64,000 nucleotides of DNA, taken from NCBI GenBank assembly GCA_965222335.1, contig OZ244944.1:1426001-1490000 (forward strand), read 5' to 3'. The DNA is from G965222335 sp965222335 (lineage in GTDB: Bacteria; Pseudomonadota; Gammaproteobacteria; Pseudomonadales; Halieaceae). The translations under genes were made by a program, and so were the position numbers. Under the pieces are notes generated by a model. It did not search any database and was not told where the DNA came from. It worked only from the letters and a program-made list of their open reading frames with translations. Of this stretch, positions 34,340 through 43,168 are shown piece by piece (position 1 is the first letter of the stretch; the number at the start of each line of letters is the position of its first letter).

Positions 34340-35935
34340 TCAGGCTGCAGCGCCGGATTTAGCGCGCTTGTTTTGGCCCGCTGCTCGCTTCCCGCCCTCA
34401 CCCCGCCCCGGCCGCTTCCCACGGGCAGCCTTTTTCACGGCCGGCTTGCGCCGGTAGGCGGCTGTTTTCGGCGCGCTTTGCAGCCAGTGGGCCTGCTGCA
34501 GTTCCAGCTCATGCAGGATTCTGTCGAGGGTGCGCCCGATGCGGGTCGTGGTACGTATTGCCGGTAACTTTGGCCAGGTCCCCCGTTCACCCGCGTGCAA
34601 TAAGTCGATCATCTCCTCCTCGGAAAGTATTTTGAGGATCTTGCCCAGGCTACTGAACCCATAGGGCGGGAAGATATTAATGTCACCCGTAAACTGCTGG
34701 TCAATCAGGCCGTTGATCGCGTTTAGCGCACTTCCCGTGCGTGCACCCAACCGTGTGTAGCGCTGCGCCGCATGGAGGCTTCCGCGAACCAGCTGTTTCG
34801 CACCGGCGACCCAGGCGTCCGATACGATCTGATAAATTCCCGGGCCGCCGAAGCTCTCACGGCCCAGACCCGGCATTACCTGGCTAACGATAAAATGGTT
34901 GACCCCGTACATACGCGCCAGTCGCTTTGCAGGCAGGTCCTGGGAAAAGGAACCATCTATCCAGCGCTGTCGTGGCAGATAAGGCTGAACCTCTCCTTGA
35001 TCATCGCGGGCCTCCAGCTGCACCGAGGGAAATACGCCCGGCAACGCTGTGCTGGCCAGCACAGCGGAGCGAATGGTCACCGTAGGCGAGGCTATGTGGT
35101 TGAGCAGCCGGGACTCCTGACCAGGCTCCGCCGGCGATATGGCAATGTTGATGCTGCGTCCCGTCTTGCGGTACGCCTCGAGGAAGGTCATGTCCGGAAT
35201 CAGGCGCGCCATTTCCTGCCTCACAATGGGCATGTCCCGCTCTTCGTCCATGCCCAGGCCGATCTTCAGATTGCCGCGGTTGCTGGTCATGGCTCGCGCC
35301 AGAAAGTTGTTTTCAAACAGCGCCAGGTACTCTTCATCTGTGCGAGTGCCCACGACCGCTGAAACGAAAGCCCCTGCGCTGGCACCGGAGATAACCACGG
35401 GGCATAACTCCTCTTCAATCAGGGTCTTGAGCACGCCGAAGTGAAAATAGCCCAGGGTGCCCCCGCCACTGAGCATCAGCGCCGACCGGCCATAGCAGTG
35501 ACTGGCGCGCTGGAAAAAATCCAGGCGCTCCACCAGGGGAATCTGCTCGCCCTCGGGTACCGCGAGATGCTGCAGGGCCAGGACTATGGCGTCGATATAT
35601 TCCTCAATGAGTTGCTTGGTGCCGCAGTAGGCGCGGCGATACAGCGACGAACGTCCCATACCCGCCATATTCCCGTGGATGCCCTCATGCAACGCGAATA
35701 ACATCCCGCGGGTGTCATTATCGCGCTGCAGGGCCTGTAGTCGATCCAGTCGGCGGCGAATGCTCGCATGGTCGTAGCGTCGCGATACCGGTTGCCGGCG
35801 CCATTGGGCGGCGCCGCTCAACCGATCATGCTCTGCGGCCAGCTCAAGCCACTGATCAGCACTGCCGGCGCGGGCCATTCGCTTCTCCAGTTGTTGCAAT
35901 TGGCGCCCGGATTTTCGGGCTTTGATAGATTTCAT
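34340..35935 (-). CDS. Patatin-like phospholipase (DUF3336-type N-terminus)
   Basis: 531 residues. N-terminal helical region (about 1-130) with YDHASIRRRLDRLQALQRDND like the DUF3336 domain of TAG lipases, then a patatin hydrolase domain: oxyanion loop GGGTLGYFHFGVL, nucleophile elbow SGASAGAF, and the dyad aspartate in WIDGSFSQDLP. The C-terminus is a Lys/Arg/Ala-rich tail (about 495-531). This layout is that of bacterial and fungal TAG lipases acting on stored lipids. It lies 95 bases downstream of the wax synthase/DGAT gene on the same strand, making a synthesis-and-mobilisation pair for storage lipid. Confidence 0.9.
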   Translation of the reverse strand: MKSIKARKSGRQLQQLEKRMARAGSADQWLELAAEHDRLSGAAQWRRQPVSRRYDHASIRRRLDRLQALQRDNDTRGMLFALHEGIHGNMAGMGRSSLYRRAYCGTKQLIEEYIDAIVLALQHLAVPEGEQIPLVERLDFFQRASHCYGRSALMLSGGGTLGYFHFGVLKTLIEEELCPVVISGASAGAFVSAVVGTRTDEEYLALFENNFLARAMTSNRGNLKIGLGMDEERDMPIVRQEMARLIPDMTFLEAYRKTGRSINIAISPAEPGQESRLLNHIASPTVTIRSAVLASTALPGVFPSVQLEARDDQGEVQPYLPRQRWIDGSFSQDLPAKRLARMYGVNHFIVSQVMPGLGRESFGGPGIYQIVSDAWVAGAKQLVRGSLHAAQRYTRLGARTGSALNAINGLIDQQFTGDINIFPPYGFSSLGKILKILSEEEMIDLLHAGERGTWPKLPAIRTTTRIGRTLDRILHELELQQAHWLQSAPKTAAYRRKPAVKKAARGKRPGRGEGGKRAAGQNKRAKSGAAA

Positions 35936-36030
35936 GCTTGTGACCTCAAAAGGTACGGTACTTGGCTTTCCTCAGGATTTTGCCTGCCCGACACGGACTG
36001 GTCGCTCTCGCAACCACTATGCGCATAGGA

Positions 36031-37500
36031 TCAGGCCCTCTTGCGGGCCGCGGGCCGGCGCTTGCGCCGGGGGCCGCTCACGGGTTGCAGCATGGTGTCG
36101 CACATCTCGGCAAAGGACTGCTCAAGGCAGGCGGCGTAAACATCGGGATCGGGCAGCATCTGTCGGCAAGCGGTGAAGGACAGGGTAATGGTTCCCCGCT
36201 TGTTTTGTACCGTGGAGTAGACCACGTGAAAAAGCCCGATATTGGGTAACAGCGGACCGAGGCTGAAGCCGCGTATCAGCTCGGCACCACACAGATACTG
36301 GGCGTGTGCCGGGCCGGGTACGTTGGTGACCACCGTATTCATGATGACGCTGCTCTCGGTCAGGCCCGTGAGCGCTGCACTGCGCAGGGCGACCGCCAGA
36401 ACGCTGCCGGGAATCATGTCGGTGATATCCAGCGCCATTCGCGGGCCCAGGGCCTCGGCATAGGCTTTGGCTTCCTTCGATTTATGCTGCAGGGCCTCGA
36501 GGCGCTCGCGAGGACCTGCGATATGGGTACAAAGGGACAGGGCCATAAAGCCCACCATATTTCCTCCCGCCATGCGCTCCTCGGGCGAGCGCACGTCAAT
36601 CGGGCAGCCTGTGGCCAGGCTCGCCTCCGGCAGCTCGCCCTTTTCGTTGAGGTAACGCCGTAACGCGCCTGCGACTATACACAGCATGGTATCGTTGATC
36701 GTCGCACCGGGCACCTGCTGCTTGATTTCACGCACGGTGGCAAAGTCGAATTCCCGGGCATCAACCACCCTGTGGGGTGATATGCGCCCCTGAAACCTAG
36801 TACGTGGCAGGGAGCCGATATGCTCGAAGTCATGACGACGATAACCGCGGCGCAAGCGTCGGTAAGTGGGCAGAGCTTCACCGAGCATGTGCATGGCCTT
36901 AAGGGGCAGGCGCCAGGCATCGAGGTAGGCCTTACCGAGCATCGCCAATGCGGAAGGGCGCTCAATAATCCAGGGCGGAGGCGGCGCAGGCGTCGGCGGC
37001 TCGGGGCTGGTATCATGCATCACACCCATAAAGCGTGCGCCGCTGGCGCCATCCATGGCCGAATGGTGAACTTTGAGTAGCAATGCCAGGCAACCTGGAG
37101 GCAGACCTTCTACCGCGTCCAGGCCCTCGATGACGTAGATCTCCCAAAGTGGTTTGCTGCGGTCCAGCGGGCGGCTGTGCAGGCGGGCGGCGAGGATGCA
37201 CAGCTGGCGCCAGTCACCGGGTTGTGGCAGGGCAATATGACGAAGATGATACTCAAAGTCGAAGTCCGGATCTTCCTGCCAGTAGGGCTGGCCCAGACCG
37301 AGTGGCACGGGTGCCAGCTTGCGACGGAAAATGGGGGACTGGTGGAGACGCGAGGCGAGCATTGCGGCAATGCTGTTGAAGTCCAGGCTTCCGCCTGGCG
37401 CCGTCGTCGGGTTGTAGATGGTCACGCCGCCTATGTGTTGGGGCAGGCCCTTGATTTCGGTGTGCAGGAACATCGCATCCTGCCCTGACAGCTGCTGCAT
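36031..37500 (-). CDS. Wax ester synthase / diacylglycerol acyltransferase
   Basis: 489 residues, WS/DGAT family; joins acyl-CoA to fatty alcohols or diacylglycerol to make storage lipid. The active-site motif HHxxxDG is intact (HHSAMDG, H145-D150), as are the N-terminal LSGQDAMFLHTE and the later GALRRYLNEKGELPE and VVTNVPGPAHAQYLCGAEL, with the NVPGP-type motif. C-terminal tail is basic (SGPRRKRRPAARKRA). Length is normal (450-490). Paired with the patatin lipase downstream. Cytoplasmic, membrane-associated in known members. Confidence 0.94.
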   Translation of the reverse strand: MQQLSGQDAMFLHTEIKGLPQHIGGVTIYNPTTAPGGSLDFNSIAAMLASRLHQSPIFRRKLAPVPLGLGQPYWQEDPDFDFEYHLRHIALPQPGDWRQLCILAARLHSRPLDRSKPLWEIYVIEGLDAVEGLPPGCLALLLKVHHSAMDGASGARFMGVMHDTSPEPPTPAPPPPWIIERPSALAMLGKAYLDAWRLPLKAMHMLGEALPTYRRLRRGYRRHDFEHIGSLPRTRFQGRISPHRVVDAREFDFATVREIKQQVPGATINDTMLCIVAGALRRYLNEKGELPEASLATGCPIDVRSPEERMAGGNMVGFMALSLCTHIAGPRERLEALQHKSKEAKAYAEALGPRMALDITDMIPGSVLAVALRSAALTGLTESSVIMNTVVTNVPGPAHAQYLCGAELIRGFSLGPLLPNIGLFHVVYSTVQNKRGTITLSFTACRQMLPDPDVYAACLEQSFAEMCDTMLQPVSGPRRKRRPAARKRA

Positions 37501-37645
37501 GGGAATCTCCTGGCTGACCAGGCCAGATTACACCGGTGGTATACCCGGCGCCACTGCTTGCATGGGCACCGAACCGTAGCCACTGCTATTCCTCCAGGCA
37601 GACTGTCGAGATCGGCCCCGGCCCCAGATCCCGAACACTAGCGGT

Positions 37646-38011
37646 CTACTTGTATTCGGACTCCAGGACGAATTCCTCAAACTTTTTATCGATACCCAAA
37701 ACGTGGCGCTTGAGCCATTCCTCGAGAAAGAGGGACAGTGACTCACGCAAGCGGTGGTCGGACATCTCTGGCAAGCGCGTCATCTGCTCAAGCTCGCGGC
37801 GGAACTGGTTGTGTGCCTGAATATGGGACTCGGCATAGGGATAGTCCAGCTCCACCATGTAGGCTTCTTCCAGGCTGAAGTGGTGCACCGCATACATATG
37901 TAACTGCACCAGAACATGACGATCGAACTCTTCCGATTTGATCTGGTCGATCAGATGGAACAGCATTTGATGCTGCGTCTCCTGCCAGATCAGTTCGCTG
38001 GTCTTGATCAT
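37646..38011 (-). CDS. Bacteriohemerythrin
   Basis: About 121 residues, four-helix di-iron oxygen- (or NO-) binding protein. Iron ligands are visible in order: TQHQMLFHLID, HHFSLEEAYM (HxxxE), ESHIQAHNQF and WLKRHVLGIDKKF (HxxxxD). The frame extends upstream to 38131 but the extra 40 residues are unrelated; ATG 38011 has GAGGG about eight bases before it. It lies 116 bases downstream of the nitrite reductase gene on the same strand. A diffusible-gas binder next to an NO-producing enzyme suggests an NO/O2 buffering or sensing role, which is inference. Confidence 0.9.
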   Translation of the reverse strand: MIKTSELIWQETQHQMLFHLIDQIKSEEFDRHVLVQLHMYAVHHFSLEEAYMVELDYPYAESHIQAHNQFRRELEQMTRLPEMSDHRLRESLSLFLEEWLKRHVLGIDKKFEEFVLESEYK

Positions 38012-38127
38012 TCTTGCGCCCTCAGACGGGCCTGCCATCAACAGGCCCGCGCTCCCCACGGCCCAGTCGCTAATTTGCGCACGCTCGAGCCCCCGGGTCC
38101 TGGTGACGACTGCCTCGCAGGCACCAC

Positions 38128-40248
38128 TCAATATATCTCATGGACCGTGTTGTAGATGTTGAATTTGCCTGTCGGGGTGATCAGCCGCTCATTCTTGATA
38201 ACCTTCTTGAGCTTGCGAGTCTTGTCGTCCACCACCACGATGGCAGACTCCTCGTCGAGCGCGTTCCACACTGAAAACCAGACCTCGTCGCCGGCCTTGT
38301 TATACTCCGGGTGCACGACCCGCTGAGCCCCGCCATCAATACCCGCCCACTCGGCGATAGGCAACACTTCATAGCCGTCGTCGGGGTGATTGATGTCAAA
38401 CACTGCGACCGATTGACTGATGTCCGTATCGGGGTTGAGCGGTGCATCTACCCACAGGTTGCTGGAATTCGGGTGGGTCTTAACAAACAGAGAACCGCCG
38501 CCCATACCCTTGATGACACGTACGGCTTTCCACGCGTGCTCGGGGTGGCTCTCCGGATCGGTACCGATGAAGGTGATCTCATCGCTGCCGAGGGCGCTCG
38601 TAACCCATACAGGTCCGAATTCAGGGTCTACCAGGTTGGCGCCGCGGCCCGGGTGGGGAATGGAGGTAACGTCCACAAGCGCTTCCAGGTTCTGATCCAG
38701 CGAATCCACCACTGCGATCTTGTCGGACTGGTTCGCCGCGGTGAGGAAGTAGCGCCGGGTGCTGTCCCAGCCGCCATCGTGCAGGAAGCGGGCGGCATCG
38801 ATCGTGGTTTCCTGGAGGTTGTCGATATCCTCGTAGTTGACCAATTTGATGAGCCCCGTCTCCTTGATATTGACAATAAACTCCGGGTGCTGGTGTGACG
38901 CCACGATTGCGGCGACCCGCGGCTCGGGATGATACTCCTGGGTATCCACCGTCATGCTGCGAGTGGAAACGATTTTTAGCGGTTCGAGGGAAGCCCCGTC
39001 CATGATCACGTATTGCGGGGGCCAGTAGGCACCCGCGACAGCGTACTTGTCCTCAAAGCCCTTGTACTTCGACGTTTCCACCGAGCGGGCCTCAAGACCG
39101 ATTTTAATCTCGGCAACGCGCTGCGGCGGATCCGCGTACAGGTCTATCATGTCGATTCGTGCGTCGCGGCCAATAGTGTAGATAAACCGGCCGGAGGCCG
39201 AGGGACGGGAGATATGCACCGCGTAGCCCGTGGGAACAATGTTGACGATTTCCTTGCTGTCGCCATCGATAATGGCAACCTCGCCACTATCGCGTAGCGT
39301 GACGGCAAAGAGGTTCTCCGTGTCGTAATTGTGCTGCGGCGATTCCACCCTCTCGTCCGCGGGAACCAGCACCTTCCAGGACGCTCGCATCTCGGCCATG
39401 CCCCACTCCGGTGGCGCCGGCGGCGGATGCTGCAGAAATCGCGCAAGAACATCGATCTGTTCAGGAGAGAGCTCTTCCGATGTGCCCCAGTTCGGCATAC
39501 CCGCTGGCGTACCATACTTGATGATCGTCTTCAGGTATTCGGTGCCCTTTGAGCGGGTAATGTCCGCAGTAAGCGGTTTGCCGGTCGCACCCTTGCGCAA
39601 CACGCCATGGCAGCCGGCGCATCGCTGGAAATAGACTTCGGTGGCGACTTCAAACTCCGCTTCGGTCATGGGTGGCCCCTCACTGGAGACCGTGCGGCTC
39701 ATTTTCGACTCGCCAACCGGACTGGACTCGCGACCTTCGTATTGCAGTTGCGAGGTCTCTACACCCGGGTGCGGGCCACCCTCCGCACCGGCTTTACCTG
39801 CCTGGCGCTGGCGCCGCTCGGTAACCTCCGATTCACTGACATACCCGCCATCGTTGCCCCAGGCGTGGAGCACGTACGTCAGCACGTCGGAGACCTGCCG
39901 GTCCGACAAGTGCGCCAGATTGGGCATGACAGCATTGTATTGCTTGCCGTTCACCTCTATAGGACCGGACAGACCAGACAGCACCACGTCAATCGCGCGA
40001 TCTTTGTCCGCCAGAAGGTAGTCGGAGGCTGCCAGTGGCGGAAATACGGTGCCCATCCCACTACCGTCTGGCTGGTGACAGGACTGGCAGTAATTTTCAT
40101 AGACCTCTTTACCTGACTTGACGCGCGATTCCATGCCGGCCTGTGCCACCTCCGCCTGATGAACAGCCGGTTCCGACGACAAGTCTGCCGACAGCATCAG
40201 AGCACAGACACCGCTCAACACTTTGCCGCAATCGCTTACCATATTCAT
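38128..40248 (-). CDS. nirS: Cytochrome cd1 nitrite reductase with extra N-terminal haem c domain
   Basis: 706 residues, reduces nitrite to NO in the periplasm. Two c-type haem sites: CQSCH (C54-H58, with a likely Met ligand in AVMPNL) and CAGCH (C210-H214), the latter being the normal NirS haem c. The d1 propeller is complete, with the d1 iron ligand in YAVHISR (H345) and both active-site histidines in FLHDGGWD (H490) and PHPGRG (H532). It ends GKFNIYNTVHEIY as in Pseudomonas NirS. Usual NirS is about 570-600 residues, so roughly 130 extra residues form an added cytochrome c. None of nirC, nirF, nirDLGH, nirJ, nirE or nirN is in the window. It starts 17 bases after a TonB receptor. Confidence 0.93.
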   Translation of the reverse strand: MNMVSDCGKVLSGVCALMLSADLSSEPAVHQAEVAQAGMESRVKSGKEVYENYCQSCHQPDGSGMGTVFPPLAASDYLLADKDRAIDVVLSGLSGPIEVNGKQYNAVMPNLAHLSDRQVSDVLTYVLHAWGNDGGYVSESEVTERRQRQAGKAGAEGGPHPGVETSQLQYEGRESSPVGESKMSRTVSSEGPPMTEAEFEVATEVYFQRCAGCHGVLRKGATGKPLTADITRSKGTEYLKTIIKYGTPAGMPNWGTSEELSPEQIDVLARFLQHPPPAPPEWGMAEMRASWKVLVPADERVESPQHNYDTENLFAVTLRDSGEVAIIDGDSKEIVNIVPTGYAVHISRPSASGRFIYTIGRDARIDMIDLYADPPQRVAEIKIGLEARSVETSKYKGFEDKYAVAGAYWPPQYVIMDGASLEPLKIVSTRSMTVDTQEYHPEPRVAAIVASHQHPEFIVNIKETGLIKLVNYEDIDNLQETTIDAARFLHDGGWDSTRRYFLTAANQSDKIAVVDSLDQNLEALVDVTSIPHPGRGANLVDPEFGPVWVTSALGSDEITFIGTDPESHPEHAWKAVRVIKGMGGGSLFVKTHPNSSNLWVDAPLNPDTDISQSVAVFDINHPDDGYEVLPIAEWAGIDGGAQRVVHPEYNKAGDEVWFSVWNALDEESAIVVVDDKTRKLKKVIKNERLITPTGKFNIYNTVHEIY

Positions 40249-40265
40249 GGCTTCTCTCCTTGCCT

Positions 40266-42407
40266 TTACAGGCTAAAATGAACGGACACGGCGTAATAGC
40301 GCCCCGGTGCCGCCAACACATCAACCAATGGGTCGTCCACCGGTCGACCACGGACCGCTGCCCAGTCCCAGTACGTCTTATCGGTCAGATTGAAAACTCC
40401 TGCGTTAACACGCAAGCCGCCGCCGCGACTGTAACCTCCGGTGAGGTCCAGCACCGCGTAACCGCCAGGCTTGAACAATTCTCCTTCGCTTTCGTCCACG
40501 CGCGACTGGTCCTGCGCTGCACGCAGCGCAAGGCTGCCGTGCCAGCGAGTGTCGGGCTGCCAGTGAAGGCGCGCCGCGATTGTGGGGGGGTCGACAGTAT
40601 TCAGCGGCTCGCTGTTGTCTCGGTTCTCTCCCCGCGTCCAGCTTGCCTCGGCACTGAATTTCACTGTATTGGCGAGCTGCGCAGAAAAAGACAGCTCCGC
40701 CCCGTGAACACGGGCATGTTCGATATTGCGCGACTGGAAGAGCAACGCGCCGCTGGCGGGATCAAAACCAAGACTGGCCCGGGATTCGATAAAATTGTCA
40801 TAGTCAGCGGCGAACAGCGCCAGGGAACCTCTCCAGCGAGTACCCGTATAGCGGAGCCCGAGTTCCAGGCCATCGGAAGTCTCGGGCTTGAGATCGGGAT
40901 TGGGTATCGCACGTACCCTTGTGGGTACCGTGTACTCCAGACCGATGTTCACGTCCTCGAAAGGGGGGGCACGAAAGCCCCGGGCGTATTGTACAAACGC
41001 CTGCGTTGTGCGGCTGATCTGCCACTGCAAACCCAGCTTGGGTGCCAGCGCAGACTCTGTGACGTTCTCTACAGGTGTCTCGGGAAAATCCTCGCGAAAC
41101 AGTCGATCAGCTGTACTGTCGAGACGGTAGTGCTCGTATCGCACGCCGGTAATCAGGGTAACGGCACCCAGAGCGATCTCATCGTGCAGGTAGACCGCCG
41201 ATTCAGTAACCGTTGAGTCAGGAAAATCGCGCACCGGCATGGTTTCGCCGATCACAACATTGCTCACCTCTCCCGTGGTGAGATTGCGGAGCCGACCATC
41301 GCGCTGCTCCTCTACTTCGCTGCGGCGTGCACTGAAGCCCCAACCAAGGCGGTGGCTCAGGCCGGCAAGTTCGAACCGGCTCTCCAAGTCCATAATGATG
41401 CCCGTATCTTCAAAAAGGTAGTCAAAGCTGCGTTGAATAGCCACGGGCGGCGCCGCTATGTCGCGGCGTTCGTCGGTGTGCTGCTCGACATGGCTGCGCT
41501 GCGCGTAGACAGTCACCCGGCCGTAGTCGGCCCAGCTTCCAGCCACCGAAAACTCATAATCAAGCTGGGCCAGATAGCGCCGGCGCTCATCGTCGCTGGC
41601 GAGGAATGTGGTATTGGCGAATTGCCTACCAAAACCCAGAGTCGCCTCCGGTCGACTGGTCACCGCTTCGTCGAACACTTCTGTTTTGACGCCCAGCCGG
41701 TCACCGTCGTCGAGTTCATAGACCAGTTTGAACAATGCGGAGGAGCGTCGCCGATCCCGTAACTCCTCCAGTTCACTGCCCGCCGCGTCGCGCTCATCGC
41801 CCTCGAGGGTAGAGCCATGCAGCACACCGGAGAGGGCGCCATTGCGTCCTGCCAGGGACCCGCTCACCACCCGGGCATCGTCCGCACCTGAGTATCCTGC
41901 GGCCACAGACGTGGCGAAATCCTTACCGCTCAAGTAGTCCTCGGGGTCACGCGTCTGCACTGCGATGACGCCACCCAGGGCGTCGCTACCGAACAGGGTC
42001 GAGGCGGGGCCGCGCAGAATCTCCACTCTGGAGATCGTATCGGGAACCAGGTAGTCCTGCCCGGCATTGGAAAAAGCGCCGATATCGAACTGATCAGCGG
42101 CGGGAATCCGGTCGATAAGGGTGGTGACGCGGTTACCGGAAAGCCCGCGAATAGTAAACTCCGTTGCCCCAAAACGGCTGCTGGCTTTTGCCACACTAAC
42201 CCCCGGCGTGTATCGCACCAGATCCTCGGTATTGACGGCTATCTGCTCGATCAGCGAGTCGCGCGTAATAACGTCTACGGTACCGACCACATCCTGCACG
42301 GGCCGAGGCATCCTCGCGCCGACGACCAGGATTTCATCTATCGGGCCAGAGGCGGTTGCCTCCGCGGAGATGCCAATAAGGGAAATGGCGAGCACCATAC
42401 GTTTCAA
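40266..42407 (-). CDS. TonB-dependent haem/haemoglobin-type receptor
   Basis: About 713 residues. Plug: DEILVVGARMPRPVQDVVGTVDVITRD, TEFTIRGLSGNRVTTLIDRIPAADQF, VEILRGPASTLFGSDALGGV. The barrel has FRAP (YARGFRAPPFEDVN) and NPNL-like (NPDLKPETSDG) boxes, which mark the haem/haemoglobin receptor group, but no histidine lies between them as haem receptors usually have. It ends in YYAVSVHFSL with an aromatic near the end. I chose TTG 42407 (MKRMVLAISLIGISAEATASG, AGG eight bases upstream); ATG 42398 is the alternative. Only 17 bases separate it from nirS, so they probably share a transcript. Confidence 0.88.
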   Translation of the reverse strand: MKRMVLAISLIGISAEATASGPIDEILVVGARMPRPVQDVVGTVDVITRDSLIEQIAVNTEDLVRYTPGVSVAKASSRFGATEFTIRGLSGNRVTTLIDRIPAADQFDIGAFSNAGQDYLVPDTISRVEILRGPASTLFGSDALGGVIAVQTRDPEDYLSGKDFATSVAAGYSGADDARVVSGSLAGRNGALSGVLHGSTLEGDERDAAGSELEELRDRRRSSALFKLVYELDDGDRLGVKTEVFDEAVTSRPEATLGFGRQFANTTFLASDDERRRYLAQLDYEFSVAGSWADYGRVTVYAQRSHVEQHTDERRDIAAPPVAIQRSFDYLFEDTGIIMDLESRFELAGLSHRLGWGFSARRSEVEEQRDGRLRNLTTGEVSNVVIGETMPVRDFPDSTVTESAVYLHDEIALGAVTLITGVRYEHYRLDSTADRLFREDFPETPVENVTESALAPKLGLQWQISRTTQAFVQYARGFRAPPFEDVNIGLEYTVPTRVRAIPNPDLKPETSDGLELGLRYTGTRWRGSLALFAADYDNFIESRASLGFDPASGALLFQSRNIEHARVHGAELSFSAQLANTVKFSAEASWTRGENRDNSEPLNTVDPPTIAARLHWQPDTRWHGSLALRAAQDQSRVDESEGELFKPGGYAVLDLTGGYSRGGGLRVNAGVFNLTDKTYWDWAAVRGRPVDDPLVDVLAAPGRYYAVSVHFSL

Positions 42408-42659
42408 GATGTAACCTGGAAACACCGGCGACACACCGGGCCTTGGGCTTGCATAAGGGGAAGCCCTTTCCTTGCCATGGCGCTCGTGGTCGGGTGGCGT
42501 TGCCCGGTTACTCGCGGAGACGGGACCACGCGACACTACTGGACGAAAACCTGATGCCATGCGCAACAGTATGGTTCATATCTGCAGTCGCGCAAGCGAT
42601 CGCAGAAATCTGCCGCTCGAGCCGAAACCTGTAACAGCGAAGGAAAGGCGCACGTGTCC

Positions 42660-43151
42660 TCAATCAGTGAGTCGCTCAAAAACCTCAAGCACTGTCTGGT
42701 CAAAGAGCACGAAGCGCACGAGCATATCCGATGGCGCATGCGCCCGCGTCGTGTCCAGGGCAATCCGTGCCGCCTCTTCCAGGGGATAGCCAAAGGCGCC
42801 CGCAGACAGTGCGGGAAAGCCTATCGACCCGATCTCGTGCGCCACCGCGAGACTTAGGGCGTTGCGATAGCCATCGGCGAGAAGGCGATCGGCAGGTTCG
42901 TCCACGCCGTACCGCGGGCCGAGCACATGAATCACGTAGCGGTTGGGGAGCGCGAAGGCCTCGGTAATCACCGCTTCGCCGGGCGCAATCGGTGCCTTTG
43001 GCCGGCAGGCTTGCGCGAGCTCCGGTCCGGCGGCGCGATGCAGCACCCCCGCGACGCCACCCCCGGGCATCAGTTCGGAATTGGCGGCGTTAACCACCGC
43101 GTCCAGATCGGGCTGCCGGGCGATATCGCCTTGCACCAGTTCAGTAGACAT
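42660..43151 (-). CDS. Macro-domain ADP-ribose hydrolase (YmdB-like)
   Basis: About 163 residues, a single macro domain. Members bind ADP-ribose and remove it from proteins or deacetylate O-acetyl-ADP-ribose. Motifs: VQGDIARQPDLDAVVNAANSELMPGGGVAG (the NAAN and GGGVAG loops), HVLGPRYG, and PALSAGAFGYPLEEAARIA. ATG 43151 was chosen for GGAG five bases upstream; the frame is open to 43172. It lies 17 bases downstream of the tannase-family gene, so it is the last gene of that run. Its role with a catabolic operon is not evident. Confidence 0.9.
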   Translation of the reverse strand: MSTELVQGDIARQPDLDAVVNAANSELMPGGGVAGVLHRAAGPELAQACRPKAPIAPGEAVITEAFALPNRYVIHVLGPRYGVDEPADRLLADGYRNALSLAVAHEIGSIGFPALSAGAFGYPLEEAARIALDTTRAHAPSDMLVRFVLFDQTVLEVFERLTD

Positions 43152-43168
43152 GGAATCTCCATTGCGCT

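Noticed and set aside
42408..42659. Possible cobalamin riboswitch upstream of the haem-type TonB receptor
   Set aside because: The leader has stems (for example CGTGGTC with GACCACG, and CCGGTG with a partner) but lacks the conserved B12-box and core of the cobalamin riboswitch, and no TPP or other class was recognised.
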